Shown here piece by piece: positions 10,086 through 24,591 of a stretch of 64,000 nucleotides of DNA. Position 1 is the stretch's first letter; the number at the start of each line of letters is the position of its first letter. The translations under genes were made by a program, and so were the position numbers. The notes beneath the pieces are model-generated. The model was not told where the DNA came from. It ran no database searches and saw nothing but the letters and a program-made list of their open reading frames with translations. This stretch comes from Callipepla californica brunnescens (taxonomy: Eukaryota; Chordata; Aves; Galliformes; Odontophoridae), in contig JALIRH010000141.1 of the NCBI GenBank assembly GCA_023055505.1, positions 260,001-324,000 of the forward strand, in the 5' to 3' direction.

Positions 10086-11894
10086 AAACCCAATCCAAAC
10101 CCCAAACCTACTCCTATTCCTAAACCTTATCTTAACCCTAAACCAAACCCAAACCCAAGGCCCTCCCCTTCTCTCAGCCTAACACTCAAACTAACCTAAA
10201 CCCGAAACTAACCCTACATTTATCCTAATCTTATCCATATTCTAAGGCCTAACCCTACTCTGACCAGAAAGCTCATGTTGTCTAAAATCTACCCCTTACC
10301 TAAAACCTAAATCGACAAAAAAACCTAACCCGAAACCTCAACCTAACTCTTCTCCTAACTAGAACACCAGCACTTCACCTTACCCTAACTGGAAACCTAG
10401 GACTAAATCCTTACCTTGTCCAGAACCCTATTCCTAACCCAAACCAGAATTCTAACCTCTACCCTAACCAAAACCCTTCCCCTAAACCTAAACCTAATGC
10501 TACCCTCAACCAAACCCTAGCCCTAAATCCTACCCTAAAACCAACACCACGTTTAAGCTCAAACCTCAAGCCTCAAAGAAAGCATCAGATTACCGCAGAT
10601 CTCACCTAACACTAACCCCAATCCAATCCCTACTACTAACCCCAAACCCAATCCAAACACCAAAACTATTCCTATTCCTAAACCTAACACTAAGCCAGAA
10701 CCAAACCCAAGGCCTACCCCTTCTCTCAGCCTGACACTCAAACTAACCTAGACCTGAACGCAACGCTAAATCAAATACTAAAACTCACCCTTAGCCAAGG
10801 CCCTTTTAGGACCCTTCCCTGGTCCTAAAACTAAAGAGAACCCTACCCCTTCCACTAAACCTTCATCTACATCCCTAACCCTTACCCTAAACCTAAATCT
10901 ACACCAAAACCTAACCCTAACCCTAACATGTCTTCTAACTGTAAAACTAACGCTTCACCTAACCCGAACTGAAACCCCAGGACTAAACCTTACCTAACAC
11001 CTAGCTATATTCCTAACCCTATCCTGAAACCTAACATTAACCCTAACCCTAAAAACAACTTGGAACCAAACCCTAACCCTAACCTAACCCTTATCAGAAC
11101 CCTAAATCTAATCCTAACCGTTACCTCAATTGAACTCCAATTCTTCCTGAAATCTAAATGGGACCTTAAAACCAACCCCAGACTGAAGCCCAACCCTAAA
11201 CCTAACACAAAGCATTAGATTACCACAGCCATCACCTAACTCTAACCCCAGCCTTAACGCTAATACTATCCCAAACACTATTCCAATTCCTAAACCCAAC
11301 ACAAACCCAAAAACACAAAGCCTACAATTCTCACAGCCTAACACTGAAAGGAAACCTAAATCTTACCCTAACTCTAAAACTAATCCCAAGCATGACCACA
11401 ATTTAAACTCTAAATCTACCTTCAAACTAAAGCTGACCCTAACACCAACCTCAAGTAAAAGCCAAACCCTAAGCCTAACACAAAGCATTAGATTACCACA
11501 ACGCTCACCTAACTTCTAACCCCCACCCTAACACTAATACTAAAGCAATCAGATTCCAAATACTAACCCAATTCCTATTCTGAAACCCAAAACTATTCCA
11601 AAAACAAACCCAAGGCCTAACCTTTCTCTCACCCTAACAATCAAAGAAAACCTATTCCTAAACCTAATCCTAAATCTAGTCCTAACCCTAACCCTCACCC
11701 TTAATCTAACCCCAACCCCCACCCAGAAGCTAACACTTAGCATTGTACAATACCTAAACGTACCCCTAATCCTTATCACTAAACCTAAAAGGAACCTGAA
11801 ACATAGTGCTAAATCCGAACCCTAACCCTGAAGACTAACGCTAACAATGAACCAATTCCTAAACCTTTTCCTTCCTCCAAATTGATTCCTAGCA

Positions 11895-14017
11895 CTAACC
11901 CTAACCCTACATTAACCCTATCCTAACCCTAACCCTAACCCTAGCCCTAAACTACATTAACCCTAACCCTAACCCTAACCCTAACCCTAGCCCTAACCTA
12001 ACTCTAACCCTAACCCTAACCCTAAACCTAATGCTAACCCTTACCCTACCCTAACCCTAACCCTACCATACCCTAACCCTAACCTACCCTAACACTAACC
12101 CTAACCCTAACCCTAACCCTAAACCTAAACCTCAACCTAACCCTAACCCTAACCCTAATTCCTAACCCTTACCTTAACTGTATCACAATCCCTATCATAA
12201 TTCTTACCCTAACCCTTACCTAACCTAACCCTAACCCTAATCCTAACCCTAACCCTAACTCTAATTCCTAACCCTTACCTTAACTGTACCACAATCCCTA
12301 TCCTAATTCTTACCCTAACCCTAACCCTTACCTAACCCTAACCCTAACCCTAACCCTAACTCTCACCTTAACCCTAACCCTAACCCTAACCTAACCCTAA
12401 CCCTAACCCTAACCCTAACCCTAACCCTAACCTCAACCCTAACCCTAACTCTAACCGTAACCCTAAACCTAACAATAAATTTAACCCTAACCCTAACACT
12501 AACCCTAACCCTAATTTTACCCTAACCCTAAGCATACTCTAACCCTAACCCTAACCCTAACCCTAACCCTAACCCTAACCCCAACCCTAACCTAACCCTA
12601 ACCCTAACCCTAACCCTAACCCTACCCTAACCCTAAACCTAACACTAACCCTAACCCTAACCCTAAACCTAAACCTAAACCTAACCCTAACCCTAACCCT
12701 AATTCCTAACCCTTACCTTAACTTTATCACAATCCCTATCCTAATTCTTACCCTAACCCTAACCCTTACCTAAACCTAACCCTAAACCTAACCCTAACTC
12801 TAACCTTAACCCTAACCCTAACCCTAACCTAACCCTAAACCTAATCCTAACCCTAACCCTAACTCTAATTCCTAACCCTTACCTTAACTGTATCACAATC
12901 CCTATCCTAATTCTTACCCTAACCCTAACCCTTACCTAACCCTAACCCTAACCCTAACCCTAACTCTCACCTTAACCCTAACCCTAACCCTAACCTAACC
13001 CTAACCCTAACCCTAACCCTAACCCTAACCCTAACCCTAACCTCAACCCTAACCCTAACTCTAACCTTAACCCTAAACCTAACAATAAATTTAACCCTAA
13101 CCCTAACACTAACCCTAACCCTAATTTTACCCTAACCCTAAGCATACCCTAACCCTAACCCTAACCCTAACCCTAACCCTAACCCCAACCCTAACCTAAC
13201 CCTAACCCTAACCCTAACCCTAACCCTACCCTAACCCTAACCCTAACCCTAACAATAAATTTAACCTTAACCGTAACCCTAACCCTAAACCTAACAAAAA
13301 ATTTAACCTTAACCCTAACCCTAACCCTAACCCTAACCCTAACACTAACCCTAACCCTAACCCTACCCTAACCCTAACCCTAACCCTAACCCTAACCCTA
13401 ACCCTAACCCTTACCCTAACCCTAGCCTAACCCAAACCCTAACCCTAACCCTACCCTAACCCTAACCCTAATCCTACCCCTAACCCTACTTTACCCTAAC
13501 CCTAATCCTAACACTAACTCTAACTTTATTCCTTACCCTAACACTAATCCAATCCCGAACCCTAACCCTAATCCTAGCCCTAACTCTAACTTTATTCGTA
13601 ACCCTACCCCTAATCCAAACAATAACCCTTACCCTAATCAAACCCTATCCCTATTCCTAACCCTTACCCTAACCGTATCACAATCCCTATCCTAACTCTT
13701 ACCATAACCCAAACCCTAACCTAACCCTAACCCTAACCCTAACCCTATCCCTAACCCTTACCCTAACCTTAACTCTACCCTAACCGTATCCCTACCCTAA
13801 CCCTAACCCTAATCCTAGCCCTTACTCTAACTTTATTCCTAACCCTACCCCTGATCCAAACACTAACCCTAACCTTAATGTAACCCTAACCCTATTCCTA
13901 ACCCTTACCCTAACTGTATCCCATTCCCTATCCTAACTCTTACCATAACCCTAACCCTGATGCTAATGCTAACCCTAACCCTGAATCTAACCCTTACCCT
14001 AACCCTATCCCTTACCC
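11895..14017 (-). repeat. Telomeric CCCTAA tract of U2 with internal duplication
   Basis: 2123 bp, about 450-600 bp longer than any other tract. The AACAATAAATTTAACCC block followed by the TTTTACCCTAACCC block occurs at 12471 and again at 13081, an offset of 610 bp. The GTATCACAATCC-type module appears four times in the first half (near 12180, 12285, 12720 and 12890), against twice elsewhere. A tandem duplication of about 0.6 kb inside the tract explains this. Confidence 0.92.
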
Positions 14018-15763
14018 AGAAGCTAACACTTAGCGTTGTACAATACCTAACCGTACCCTAACCCTATCCCTAAACCTAAAAGGAACCCAAACTCTAACCC
14101 TAAATCTGTCCCTGAGCCTAACCTTCAACCTTACCCTAACCTTAACCCTAACCCTGTTCCATTCTCTAAACATATCTGTAAGCATTACCTTCATCCTAAC
14201 TCGAACTCTACCCTAACCCTATCCCTTTGACCCCAACACAAAACCCAGATTGAGCCTGACCCTAACCTAGGTAGCATAAAGTGTATGTAGGGTGAATTTG
14301 AGTTTTAGGGTCATAGTTCAATTGTTAGTTTTAGGGTTAGGGTGAAGGATTGCTTTAGTTCTAGTATTAGGGTGTTTGGGGTTAGGGTTAGGGTAAGGAT
14401 TTTGGAGTGGATTAGGTTTAGGGTCAGGTTTGGGGGAGTTTTGGGGTTAGGGTTAGATTTAGGATTAGGGTTAGCAAAAAAGTTGTTTTAGTTTTAGTTT
14501 AGGTTAGTGCTAGGATTAGGTTGAGTGTTCTTGTGAAGTTTAGGTTTAGGGTTAGGTTTAGGTTTAGATTGAGGTTTAGGGTAAGGAGTAGGGTTCATTT
14601 GACTTTTAGGGTCAGAGTAGAGTTAAGTTGTGTTAGGGTTAAGGTTAAGAACAGGATTCAGATTCCAATTAGGTTTTGGGTTCCTACTAGGGATAGGCCT
14701 CAAATTAGTGTTAAGGTTAGGGTTAGGGTTAGGTATAGGGAAAGGGTTAGTGTTAAGGCCAGGGCAAGTGTATGGTTTAGGGTAAAGATTGGATTTAGGG
14801 TTAGGTTTAGATGTAGGTTTGGTTTGATCGTTAGGGTGTGAGAAGGCACCGGCCTTGGATTTCATTTGGAGATTGGGTAAGGTTTAGGAATAGGAATAAC
14901 ATTGGTGTTTAAAAGATGATTAGTGTTAGTATTAGGGATAGGGTTACGGTTAGAGTTTAGTTAGGGTTGTTAGTTTTAGAGTGAGGGATAGGGGTATGGT
15001 TTGGTCTAGTACTTGGGTTAGGGTTTGGGATAGTCATAGCATTAGTGTTAGGGTTAGGGTTCCGTTAGGGTTGTGGTAATCTGATGCTAGGTGTCGGGAT
15101 TAGGGTTGTGCTTAAATGTGGGTTTGGTTTGAGGGTCAGAGTTAGGGTTAGGGGAGAGTTAGAATTAGGGTAAGAGTTAGGATTAGGTTTAGGATTAGGA
15201 TAAAGATTAGGTTAGGATTAGTGTTGGCTTTAGGGTTGTGTCTGGGAGAAGGGTTAGTGTTAGGGATAGACTTAGGGTAAGAGTAAGTGTTAGGAATAGG
15301 CATAGGTTTTGGGAAAGTTTCAGAGTTTGGACTGGATTTATGATTAGGGTTAGGGACAAAGATTTTTTGAGATTTGTGATTAGATTTAGGGAGAAAAGTA
15401 GGCTGACTTGTGGTGTTAGCAGTAGGTTTAGGTTTAGGTTTAGGTTTAGGATTCCATTTGTATTTATTGATCGAGGTTGGGTTAGTTGGAGTGTAAAGGT
15501 CAGAGTAGGGTTAGGCCTTGGGATAGGGTTAAGGTTTGGAATAGGATTAGGATTCAAATGATGTTACGGGTTGGTGTTAGGGTTAGGGAAAGGTTAGGAT
15601 CAGGGTTGAGGTCAGGGTTAGGTATAGGAAAAGGGTTAGTGTTAGGGCTAGGGCAATTGGAAGGGTTAGGCTTAGGCTTAGATATTAGGGTTAGGTTTAG
15701 GCGGAGGTTTGGTTCGAGCGTCAGGGTGAGAGAAGGGGTAGGCCTGGGGTTTGGTTTTGGGTT

Positions 15764-15953
15764 ACATCATACAAATCATCCCATACATTAGCTGGGGTGG
15801 GAGGTGCAAGGAACAGCCAGCAAAGTGCTGAGTTCATTCCAATCAGAGGACCTGAAGATCGGGTAGCTACTATCAAACCGTTTGTGTTGCCAATTCCGAT
15901 GATATTTATGGGGCCCTGATGTTATGGTTCAGTGGGGAGTCACTATCAAGTCC
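15764..15953 (+). pseudogene. Class II ERV protease fragment A3
   Basis: 190 bp, CCCATAC variant. The preceding G segment ends GGTTCGAGCGTCAGG, a private substitution. Confidence 0.72.
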
Positions 15954-17756
15954 AAACCCAATCCAAACCCCAAACCTACTCCTATTCCTAAACCTTATCT
16001 TAACCCTAAACCAAACCCAAACCCAAGGCCCTCCCCTTCTCTCAGCCTAACACTCAAACTAACCTAAACCCGAAACTAACCCTACATTTATCCTAATCTT
16101 ATCCATATTCTAAGGCCTAACCCTACTCTGACCAGAAAGCTCATGTTGTCTAAAATCTACCCCTTACCTAAAACCTAAATCGACAAAAAAACCTAACCCG
16201 AAACCTCAACCTAACTCTTCTCCTAACTAGAACACCAGCACTTCACCTTACCCTAACTGGAAACCTAGGACTAAATCCTTACCTTGTCCAGAACCCTATT
16301 CCTAACCCAAACCAGAATTCTAACCTCTACCCTAACCAAAACCCTTCCCCTAAACCTAAACCTAATGCTACCCTCAACCAAACCCTAGCCCTAAATCCTA
16401 CCCTAAAACCAACACCACGTTTAAGCTCAAACCTCAAGCCTCAAAGAAAGCATCAGATTACCGCAGATCTCACCTAACACTAACCCCAATCCAATCCCTA
16501 CTACTAACCCCAAACCCAATCCAAACACCAAAACTATTCCTATTCCTAAACCTAACACTAAGCCAGAACCAAACCCAAGGCCTACCCCTTCTCTCAGCCT
16601 GACACTCAAACTAACCTAGACCTGAACGCAACGCTAAATCAAATACTAAAACTCACCCTTAGCCAAGGCCCTTTTAGGACCCTTCCCTGGTCCTAAAACT
16701 AAAGAGAATCCTACCCCTTCCACTAAACCTTCATCTACATCCCTAACCCTTACCCTAAACCTAAATCTACACCAAAACCTAACCCTAACCCTAACATGTC
16801 TTCTAACTGTAAAACTAACGCTTCACCTAACCCGAAGTGAAACCCCAGGACTAAACCTTACCTAACACCTAGCTATATTCCTAACCCTATCCTGAAACCT
16901 AACGTTAACCCTAACCCTAAAAACAACTTGGAACCAAACCCTAACCCTAACCTAACCCTTATCAGAACCCTAAATCTAATCCTAACCGTTACCTCAATTG
17001 AACTCCAATTCTTCCTGAAATCTAAATGGGACCTTCAAACCAACCCCAGATTGAAGCCCAACCCTAAACCTAACACAAAGCATTAGATAACCACAGCCAT
17101 CACCTAACTCTAACCCCAGCCTTAACGCTAATACTATCCCAAACACTATTCCAATTCCTAAACCCAACACAAACCCAAAAACACAAAGCCTACAATTCTC
17201 ACAGCCTAACACTGAAAGGAAACCTAAATCTTACCCTAACTCTAAAACTAATCCCAAGCATGACCACAATTTAAACTCTAAATCTACCTTCAAACTAAAG
17301 CTGACCCTAACACCAACCTCAAGCCCAACCCTAAGCCTAACACAAAGCATTAGATTACCACAACGCTCACCTAACTTCTAACCCCCACCCTAACACTAAT
17401 ACTAAAGCAATCAGATTCCAAATACTAACCCAATTCCTATTCTGAAACCCAAAACTATTCCAAAAACAAACCCAAGGCCTAACCTTTCTCTCACCCTAAC
17501 AATCAAAGAAAACCTATTCCTAAACCTAATCCTAAATCTAGTCCTAACCCTAACCCTCACCCTTAATCTAACCCCAACCCCCACCCAGAAGCTAACACTT
17601 AGCATTGTACAATACCTAAACGTACCCCTAATCCTTATCACTAAACCTAAAAGGAACCTGAAACATAGTGCTAAATCCGAACCCTAACCCTGAAGACTAA
17701 CGCTAACAATGAACCAATTCCTATACCTTTTCCTTCCTCCAAATTGATTCCTAGCA

Positions 17757-19295
17757 CTAACCCTAACCCTACATTAACCCTATCCTAACCCTAACCCTAA
17801 CCCTAGCCCTAAACTACATTAACCCTAACCCTAACCCTAGCCCTAACCTAACTCTAACCCTAACCCTAACCCTAAACCTAATGCTAACCCTTACCCTACC
17901 CTAACCCTAACCCTACCATACCCTAACCCTAACCTACCCTAACACTAACCCTAACCCTAACCCTAATTCCTAACCCTTACCTTAACTGTATCACAATCCC
18001 TATCCTAATTCTTACCCTAACCCTAACCCTTACCTAACCCTAACCCTAACCCTAACCCTAACTCTAACCTTAACCCTAACCCTAACCCTAACCTAACACT
18101 AACCCTAATCCTAACCCTAACCCTAACTCTAATTCCTAACCCTTACCTTAACTGTATCACAATCCCTATCCTAATTCTTACCTTAACCCTAACCCTTACC
18201 TAACCCTAACCCTAACCCTAACCCCAACCCTAACCTAACCCTAACCCTAACCGTAACCCTAACCTAACCCTAACCCTAACCCTAACCATAACCCTAACCC
18301 TAACCCTAACCCTAACCTCAACCCTAACCCTAACTCTAACCTTAACCCTAAACCTAACAATAAATTTAACCCTAACACTAACACTAACACTAACCCTAAT
18401 TTTACCATAACCCTAAGCATACCCTAACCCTAACCCTAACCCTAACCCTAACCCCAACCCCAACCCTAACCTAACCCTAACCCTAACCCTAACCCTACCC
18501 TAACCCTAACCCTAACCCTAACCCTAACCCTAACAATAAATTTAACCTTAACCCTAACCCTAACCCTAACCCTAACCCTACCCTAACCCTAACCCTAACC
18601 CTAACCCTAACCCTAACCCTAACCCTAACCCTACCCTAACCCTAACCCTAACCCTAACCCTAACCCTTACCCTAACCCTAGCCTAACCCAAACCCTAACC
18701 CTAACCCTACCCTAACCCTACCCTAACCCTAACCCTACCCCTAACCCTACTTTACCCTAACCCTAATCCTAACACTAACTCTAACTTTATTCCTTACCCT
18801 AACACTAATCCAATCCCGAACCCTAACCCTAATCCTAGCCCTAACTCTAACTTTATTCGTAACCCTACCCCTAATCCAAACAATAACCCTTACCCTAATC
18901 AAACCCTATCCCTATTCCTAACCCTTACCCTAACCGTATCACAATCCCTATCCTAACTCTTACCATAACCCAAACCCTAACCTAACCCTAACCCTAACCC
19001 TAACCCTATCCCTAACCCTTACCCTAACCCTAACCCTACCCTAACCTTAACTCTACCCTAACCGTATCCCTACCCTAACCCTAACCCTAATCCTAGCCCT
19101 TACTCTAACTTTATTCCTAACCCTACCCCTGATCCAAACACTAACCCTAACCTTAATGTAACCCTAACCCTATTCCTAACCCTTACCCTAACTGTATCCC
19201 ATTCCCTATCCTAACTCTTACCATAACCCTAACCCTGATGCTAATGCTAACCCTAACCCTGAATCTAACCCTTACCCTAACCCTATCCCTTACCC
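17757..19295 (-). repeat. Telomeric CCCTAA tract of U3
   Basis: 1539 bp, core subtype: TAACCGTAACCCTAACC near 18250 and the ACACTAACACTAACACTAAC run near 18375, followed by TTTTACCATAACCC. Tracts of U3, U7, U4 and U6 are 1539, 1545, 1551 and 1557 bp, differing by exact hexamers. Confidence 0.95.
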
Positions 19296-21041
19296 AGAAG
19301 CTAACACTTAGCGTTGTACAATACCTAACCGTACCCTAACCCTATCCCTAAACCTAAAAGGAACCCAAACTCTAACCCTAAATCTGTCCCTGAGCCTAAC
19401 CTTCAACCTTACCCTAACCTTAACCCTAACCCTGTTCCATTCTCTAAACATATCTGTAAGCATTACCTTCATCCTAACTCGAACTCTACCCTAACCCTAT
19501 CCCTTTGACCCCAACACAAAACCCAGATTGAGCCTGACCCTAACCTAGATAGCATAAAGTGTATGTAGGGTGAATTTGAGTTTTAGGGTCAAAGTTAAAT
19601 TGTTAGTTTTAGGGTTAGGGTGAAGGATTGCTTTAGTTGTAGTATTAGGGTGTTTGGGGTTAGGGTTAGGGTAAGGATTTGGGGGTGGATTAGGTTTAGG
19701 GTCAGGTTTGGGGGAGTTTTGGGGTTAGGGTTAGATTTAGGATTAGGGTTAGCAAAAAAGTTGTTTTAGTTTTAGTTTAGGTTAGTGCTAGGATTAGGTT
19801 GAGTGTTCTTGTGAAGTTTAGGTTTAGGGTTAGGTTTAGGTTTAGATTGAGGTTTAGGGTAAGGAGTAGGGTTCATTTGACTTTTAGGGTCAGAGTAGAG
19901 TTAAGTCGTGTTAGGGTTAAGGTTAAGAACAGGATTCAGATTCCAATTAGGTTTTGGGTTCCTACTAGGGATAGGCCTCAAATTAGTGTTAAGGTTAGGG
20001 TTAGGGTTAGGTATAGGGAAAGGGTTAGTGTTAAGGCCAGGGCAAGTGTATGGTTTAGGGTAAAGATTGGATTTAGGGTTAGGTTTAGATGTAGGTTTGG
20101 TTTGATCGTTAGGGTGTGAGAAGGCACTGGCCTTGGATTTCATTTGGAGATTGGGTAAGGTTTAGGAATAGGAATAACATTGGTGTTTAAAAGATGATTA
20201 GTGTTAGTATTAGGGATAGGGTTACGGTTAGAGTTTAGTTAGGGTTGTTAGTTTTAGAGTGAGGGATAGGGGTATGGTTTGGTCTAGTACTTGGGTTAGG
20301 GTTTGGGATAGTCATAGCATTAGTGTTAGGGTTAGGGTTCCGTTAGGGTTGTGGTAATCTGATGCTAGGTGTCGGGATTAGGGTTGTGCTTAAATGTGGG
20401 TTTGGTTTGAGGGTCAGAGTTAGGGTTAGGGGAGAGTTAGAATTAGGGTAAGAGTTAGGATTAGGTTTAGGATTAGGATAAAGATTAGGTTAGGATTAGT
20501 GTTGGCTTTAGGGTTGTGTCTGGGAGAAGGGTTAGTGTTAGGGATAGACTTAGGGTAAGAGTAAGTGTTAGGAATAGGCATAGGTTTTGGGAAAGTTTCA
20601 GAGTTTGGACTGGATTTATGATTAGGGTTAGGGACAAAGATTTTTTGAGATTTGTGATTAGATTTAGGGAGAAAAGTAGGCTGACTTGTGGTGTTAGCAG
20701 TAGGTTTAGGTTTAGGTTTAGGTTTAGGATTCCATTTGTATTTATTGATCGAGGTTGGGTTAGTTGGAGTGTAAAGGTCAGAGTAGGGTTAGGCCTTGGG
20801 ATAGGGTTAAGGTTTGGAATAGGATTAGGATTCAAATGATGTTACGGGTTGGTGTTAGGGTTAGGGAAAGGTTAGGATCAGGGTTGAGGTCAGGGTTAGG
20901 TATAGGAAAAGGGTTAGTGTTAGGGCTAGGGCAATTGGAAGGGTTAGGCTTAGGCTTAGATATTAGGGTTAGGTTTAGGCGGAGGTTTGGTTCGAGTGTC
21001 AGGGTGAGAGAAGGGGTAGGCCTGGGGTTTGGTTTTGGGTT

Positions 21042-21231
21042 ACATCATACAAATCATCACATACATTAGCTGGGGTGGGAGGTGCAAGGAACAGCCAGCA
21101 AAGTGCTGAGTTCATTCCAATCAGAGGACCTGAAGATCGGGTAGCTACTATCAAACCGTTTGTGTTGCCAATTCCGATGATATTTATGGGGCCCTGATGT
21201 TATGGTTCAGTGGGGAGTCACTATCAAGTCC
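21042..21231 (+). pseudogene. Class II ERV protease fragment A4
   Basis: 190 bp with the CACATAC variant. Substitution only; no indel relative to the other copies. Confidence 0.72.
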
Positions 21232-23040
21232 AAACCCAATCCAAACCCCAAACCTACTCCTATTCCTAAACCTTATCTTAACCCTAAACCAAACCCAAAC
21301 CCAAGGCCCTCCCCTTCTCTCAGCCTAACACTCAAACTAACCTAAACCCGAAACTAACCCTACATTTATCCTAATCTTATCCATATTCTAAGGCCTAACC
21401 CTACTCTGACCAGAAAGCTCATGTTGTCTAAAATCTACCCCTTACCTAAAACCTAAATCGACAAAAAAACCTAACCCGAAACCTCAACCTAACTCTTCTC
21501 CTAACTAGAACACCAGCACTTCACCTTACCCTAACTGGAAACCTAGGACTAAATCCTTACCTTGTCCAGAACCCTATTCCTAACCCAAACCAGAATTCTA
21601 ACCTCTACCCTAACCAAAACCCTTCCCCTAAACCTAAACCTAATGCTACCCTCAACCAAACCCTAGCCCTAAATCCTACCCTAAAACCAACACCACGTTT
21701 AAGCTCAAACCTCAAGCCTCAAAGAAAGCATCAGATTACCGCAGATCTCACCTAACACGAACCCCAATCCAATCCCTACTACTAACCCCAAACCCAATCC
21801 AAACACCAAAACTATTCCTATTCCTAAACCTAACACTAAGCCAGAACCAAACCCAAGGCCTACCCCTTCTCTCAGCCTGACACTCAAACTAACCTAGACC
21901 TGAACGCAACGCTAAATCAAATACTAAAACTCACCCTTAGCCAAGGCCCTTTTAGGACCCTTCCCTGGTCCTAAAACTAAAGAGAACCCTACCCCTTCCA
22001 CTAAACCTTCATCTACATCCCTAACCCTTACCCTAAACCTAAATCTACACCAAAACCTAACCCTAACCCTAACATGTCTTCTAACTGTAAAACTAACGCT
22101 TCACCTAACCCGAACTGAAACCCCAGGACTAAACCTTACCTAACACCTAGCTATATTCCTAACCCTATCCTGAAACCTAACGTTAACCCTAACCCTAAAA
22201 ACAACTTGGAACCAAACCCTAACCCTAACCTAACCCTTATCAGAACCCTAAATCTAATCCTAACCGTTACCTCAATTGAACTCCAATTCTTCCTGAAATC
22301 TAAATGGGACCTTCAAACCAACCCCAGATTGAAGCCCAACCCTAAACCTAACACAAAGCATTAGATTACCACAGCCATCACCTAACTCTAACCCCAGCCT
22401 TAACGCTAATACTATCCCAAACACTATTCCAATTCCTAAACCCAACACAAACCCAAAAACACAAAGCCTACAATTCTCACAGCCTAACACTGAAAGGAAA
22501 CCTAAATCTTACCCTAACTCTAAAACTAATCCAAAGCATGACCACAATTTAAACTCTAAATCTACCTTCAAACTAAAGCTGACCCTAACACCAACCTCAA
22601 GTAAAAGCCCAACCCTAAGCCTAACACAAAGCATTAGATTACCACAACGCTCACCTAACTTCTAACCCCCACCCTAACACTAATACTAAAGCAATCAGAT
22701 TCCAAATACTAACCCAATTCCTATTCTGAAACCCAAAACTATTCCAAAAACAAACCCAAGGCCTAACCTTTCTCTCACCCTAACAATCAAAGAAAACCTA
22801 TTCCTAAACCTAATCCTAAATCTAGTCCTAACCCTAACCCTCACCCTTAATCTAACCCCAACCCCCACCCAGAAGCTAACACTTAGCATTGTACAATACC
22901 GAAACGTACCCCTAATCCTTATCACTAAACCTAAAAGGAACCTGAAACATAGTGCTAAATCCGAACCCTAACCCTGAAGACTAACGCTAACAATGAACCA
23001 ATTCCTATACCTTTTCCTTCCTCCAAATTGATTCCTAGCA

Positions 23041-24591
23041 CTAACCCTAACCCTACATTAACCCTATCCTAACCCTAACCCTAACCCTAACCCTAGCCCT
23101 AAACTACATTAACCCTAACCCTAACCCTAGCCCTAACCTAACTCTAACCCTAACCCTAACCCTAAACCTAATGCTAACCCTTACCCTACCCTAACCCTAA
23201 CCCTACCATACCCTAACCCTAACCTACCCTAACACTAACCCTAACCCTAACCCTAATTCCTAACCCTTACCTTAACTGTATCATAATCCCTATCCTAATT
23301 CTTACCCTAACCCTAACCCTTACCTAACCCTAACCCTAACCCTAACTCTAACCTTAACCCTAACCCTAACCCTAACCTAACACTAACCCTAATCCTAACC
23401 CTAACCCTAACTCTAATTCCTAACCCTTACCTTAACTGTATCACAATCCCTATCCTAATTCTTACCTTAACCCTAACCCTTACCTAACCCTAACCCTAAC
23501 CCTAACCCTAACCCTAACCCTAACCCCAACCCTAACCTAACCCTAACCTAACCCTAACCCTAACCGTAACCCTAACCTAACCCTAACCCTAACCCTAACC
23601 ATAACCCTAACCCTAACCCTAACCCTAACCTCAACCCTAACCCTAACTCTAACCTTAACCCTAAACCTAACAATAAATTTAACCCTAACACTAACACAAA
23701 CACTAACCCTAATTTTACCATAACCCTAAGCATACCCTAACCCTAACCCTAACCCTAACCCTAACCCCAACCCTATCCTAACCCTAACCCTAACCCTAAC
23801 CCTACCCTAACCCTAACCCTAACCCTAACCCTAACCCTAACAATAAATTTAACCTTAACCCTAACCCTAACCCTAACCCTACCCTAACCCTAACCCTAAC
23901 CCTAACCCTAACCCTAACCCTAGCCCTACCCTAACCCTAACCCTAACCCTAACCCTAACCCTTACCCTAACCCTAGCCTAACCCAAACCCTAACCCTAAC
24001 CCTACCCTAACCCTAACCCTAACCCTAACCCTACCCCTAACCCTACTTTACCCTAACCCTAATCCTAACACTAACTCTAACTTTATTCCTTACCCTAACA
24101 CTAATCCAATCCCGAACCCTAACCCTAATCCTAGCCCTAACTCTAACTTTATTCGTAACCCTACCCCTAATCCAAACAATAACCCTTACCCTAATCAAAC
24201 CCTATCCCTATTCCTAACCCTTACCCTAACCGTATCACAATCCCTATCCTAACTCTTACCATAACCCAAACCCTAACCTAACCCTAACCCTAACCCTAAC
24301 CCTATCCCTAACCCTTACCCTAACCCTAACCCTACCCTAACCTTAACTCTACCCTAACCGTATCCCTACCCTAACCCTAACCCTAATCCTAGCCCTTACT
24401 CTAACTTTATTCCTAACCCTACCCCTGATCCAAACACTAACCCTAACCTTAATGTAACCCTAACCCTATTCCTAACCCTTACCCTAACTGTATCCCATTC
24501 CCTATCCTAACTCTTACCATAACCCTAACCCTGATGCTAATGCTAACCCTAACCCTGAATCTAACCCTTACCCTAACCCTATCCCTTACCC
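23041..24591 (-). repeat. Telomeric CCCTAA tract of U4
   Basis: 1551 bp, core subtype. First GTATC module reads GTATCATAATCCC (about 23279). The AACACTAACACAAACACTAACC run near 23688 has a private C-to-A type change within the core-specific block. Confidence 0.94.

Larger units (their letters stand above)
9896..15763 (+). repeat. Higher-order unit U2 (5868 bp, longest)
   Basis: Non-tract length is 3745 bp, which is the usual 3739 plus the 6-bp TAAAAG insertion near 11452. The extra overall length comes from an enlarged tract. G segment carries GGATTTTGGAGTGG (about 14398) and GATAGTCATAGC (about 15031). Strand switch about 14267. Confidence 0.95.
15764..21041 (+). repeat. Higher-order unit U3 (5278 bp)
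   Basis: Non-tract length 3739 bp, no TAAAAG insertion. B carries CCCGAAGTGAAA (about 16833) rather than CCCGAACTGAAA. Strand switch near 19545 in the CTAGATAGC form. First unit with the GGATTTGGGGGTGG variant (about 19675). Confidence 0.95.

Noticed and set aside
10559..11344. Glycine-leucine-isoleucine frames of 60-76 residues with hydrophobic stretches
   Set aside because: Apparent membrane segments come from decayed hexamers read on the minus strand; there is no conserved start context and no non-repeat core.
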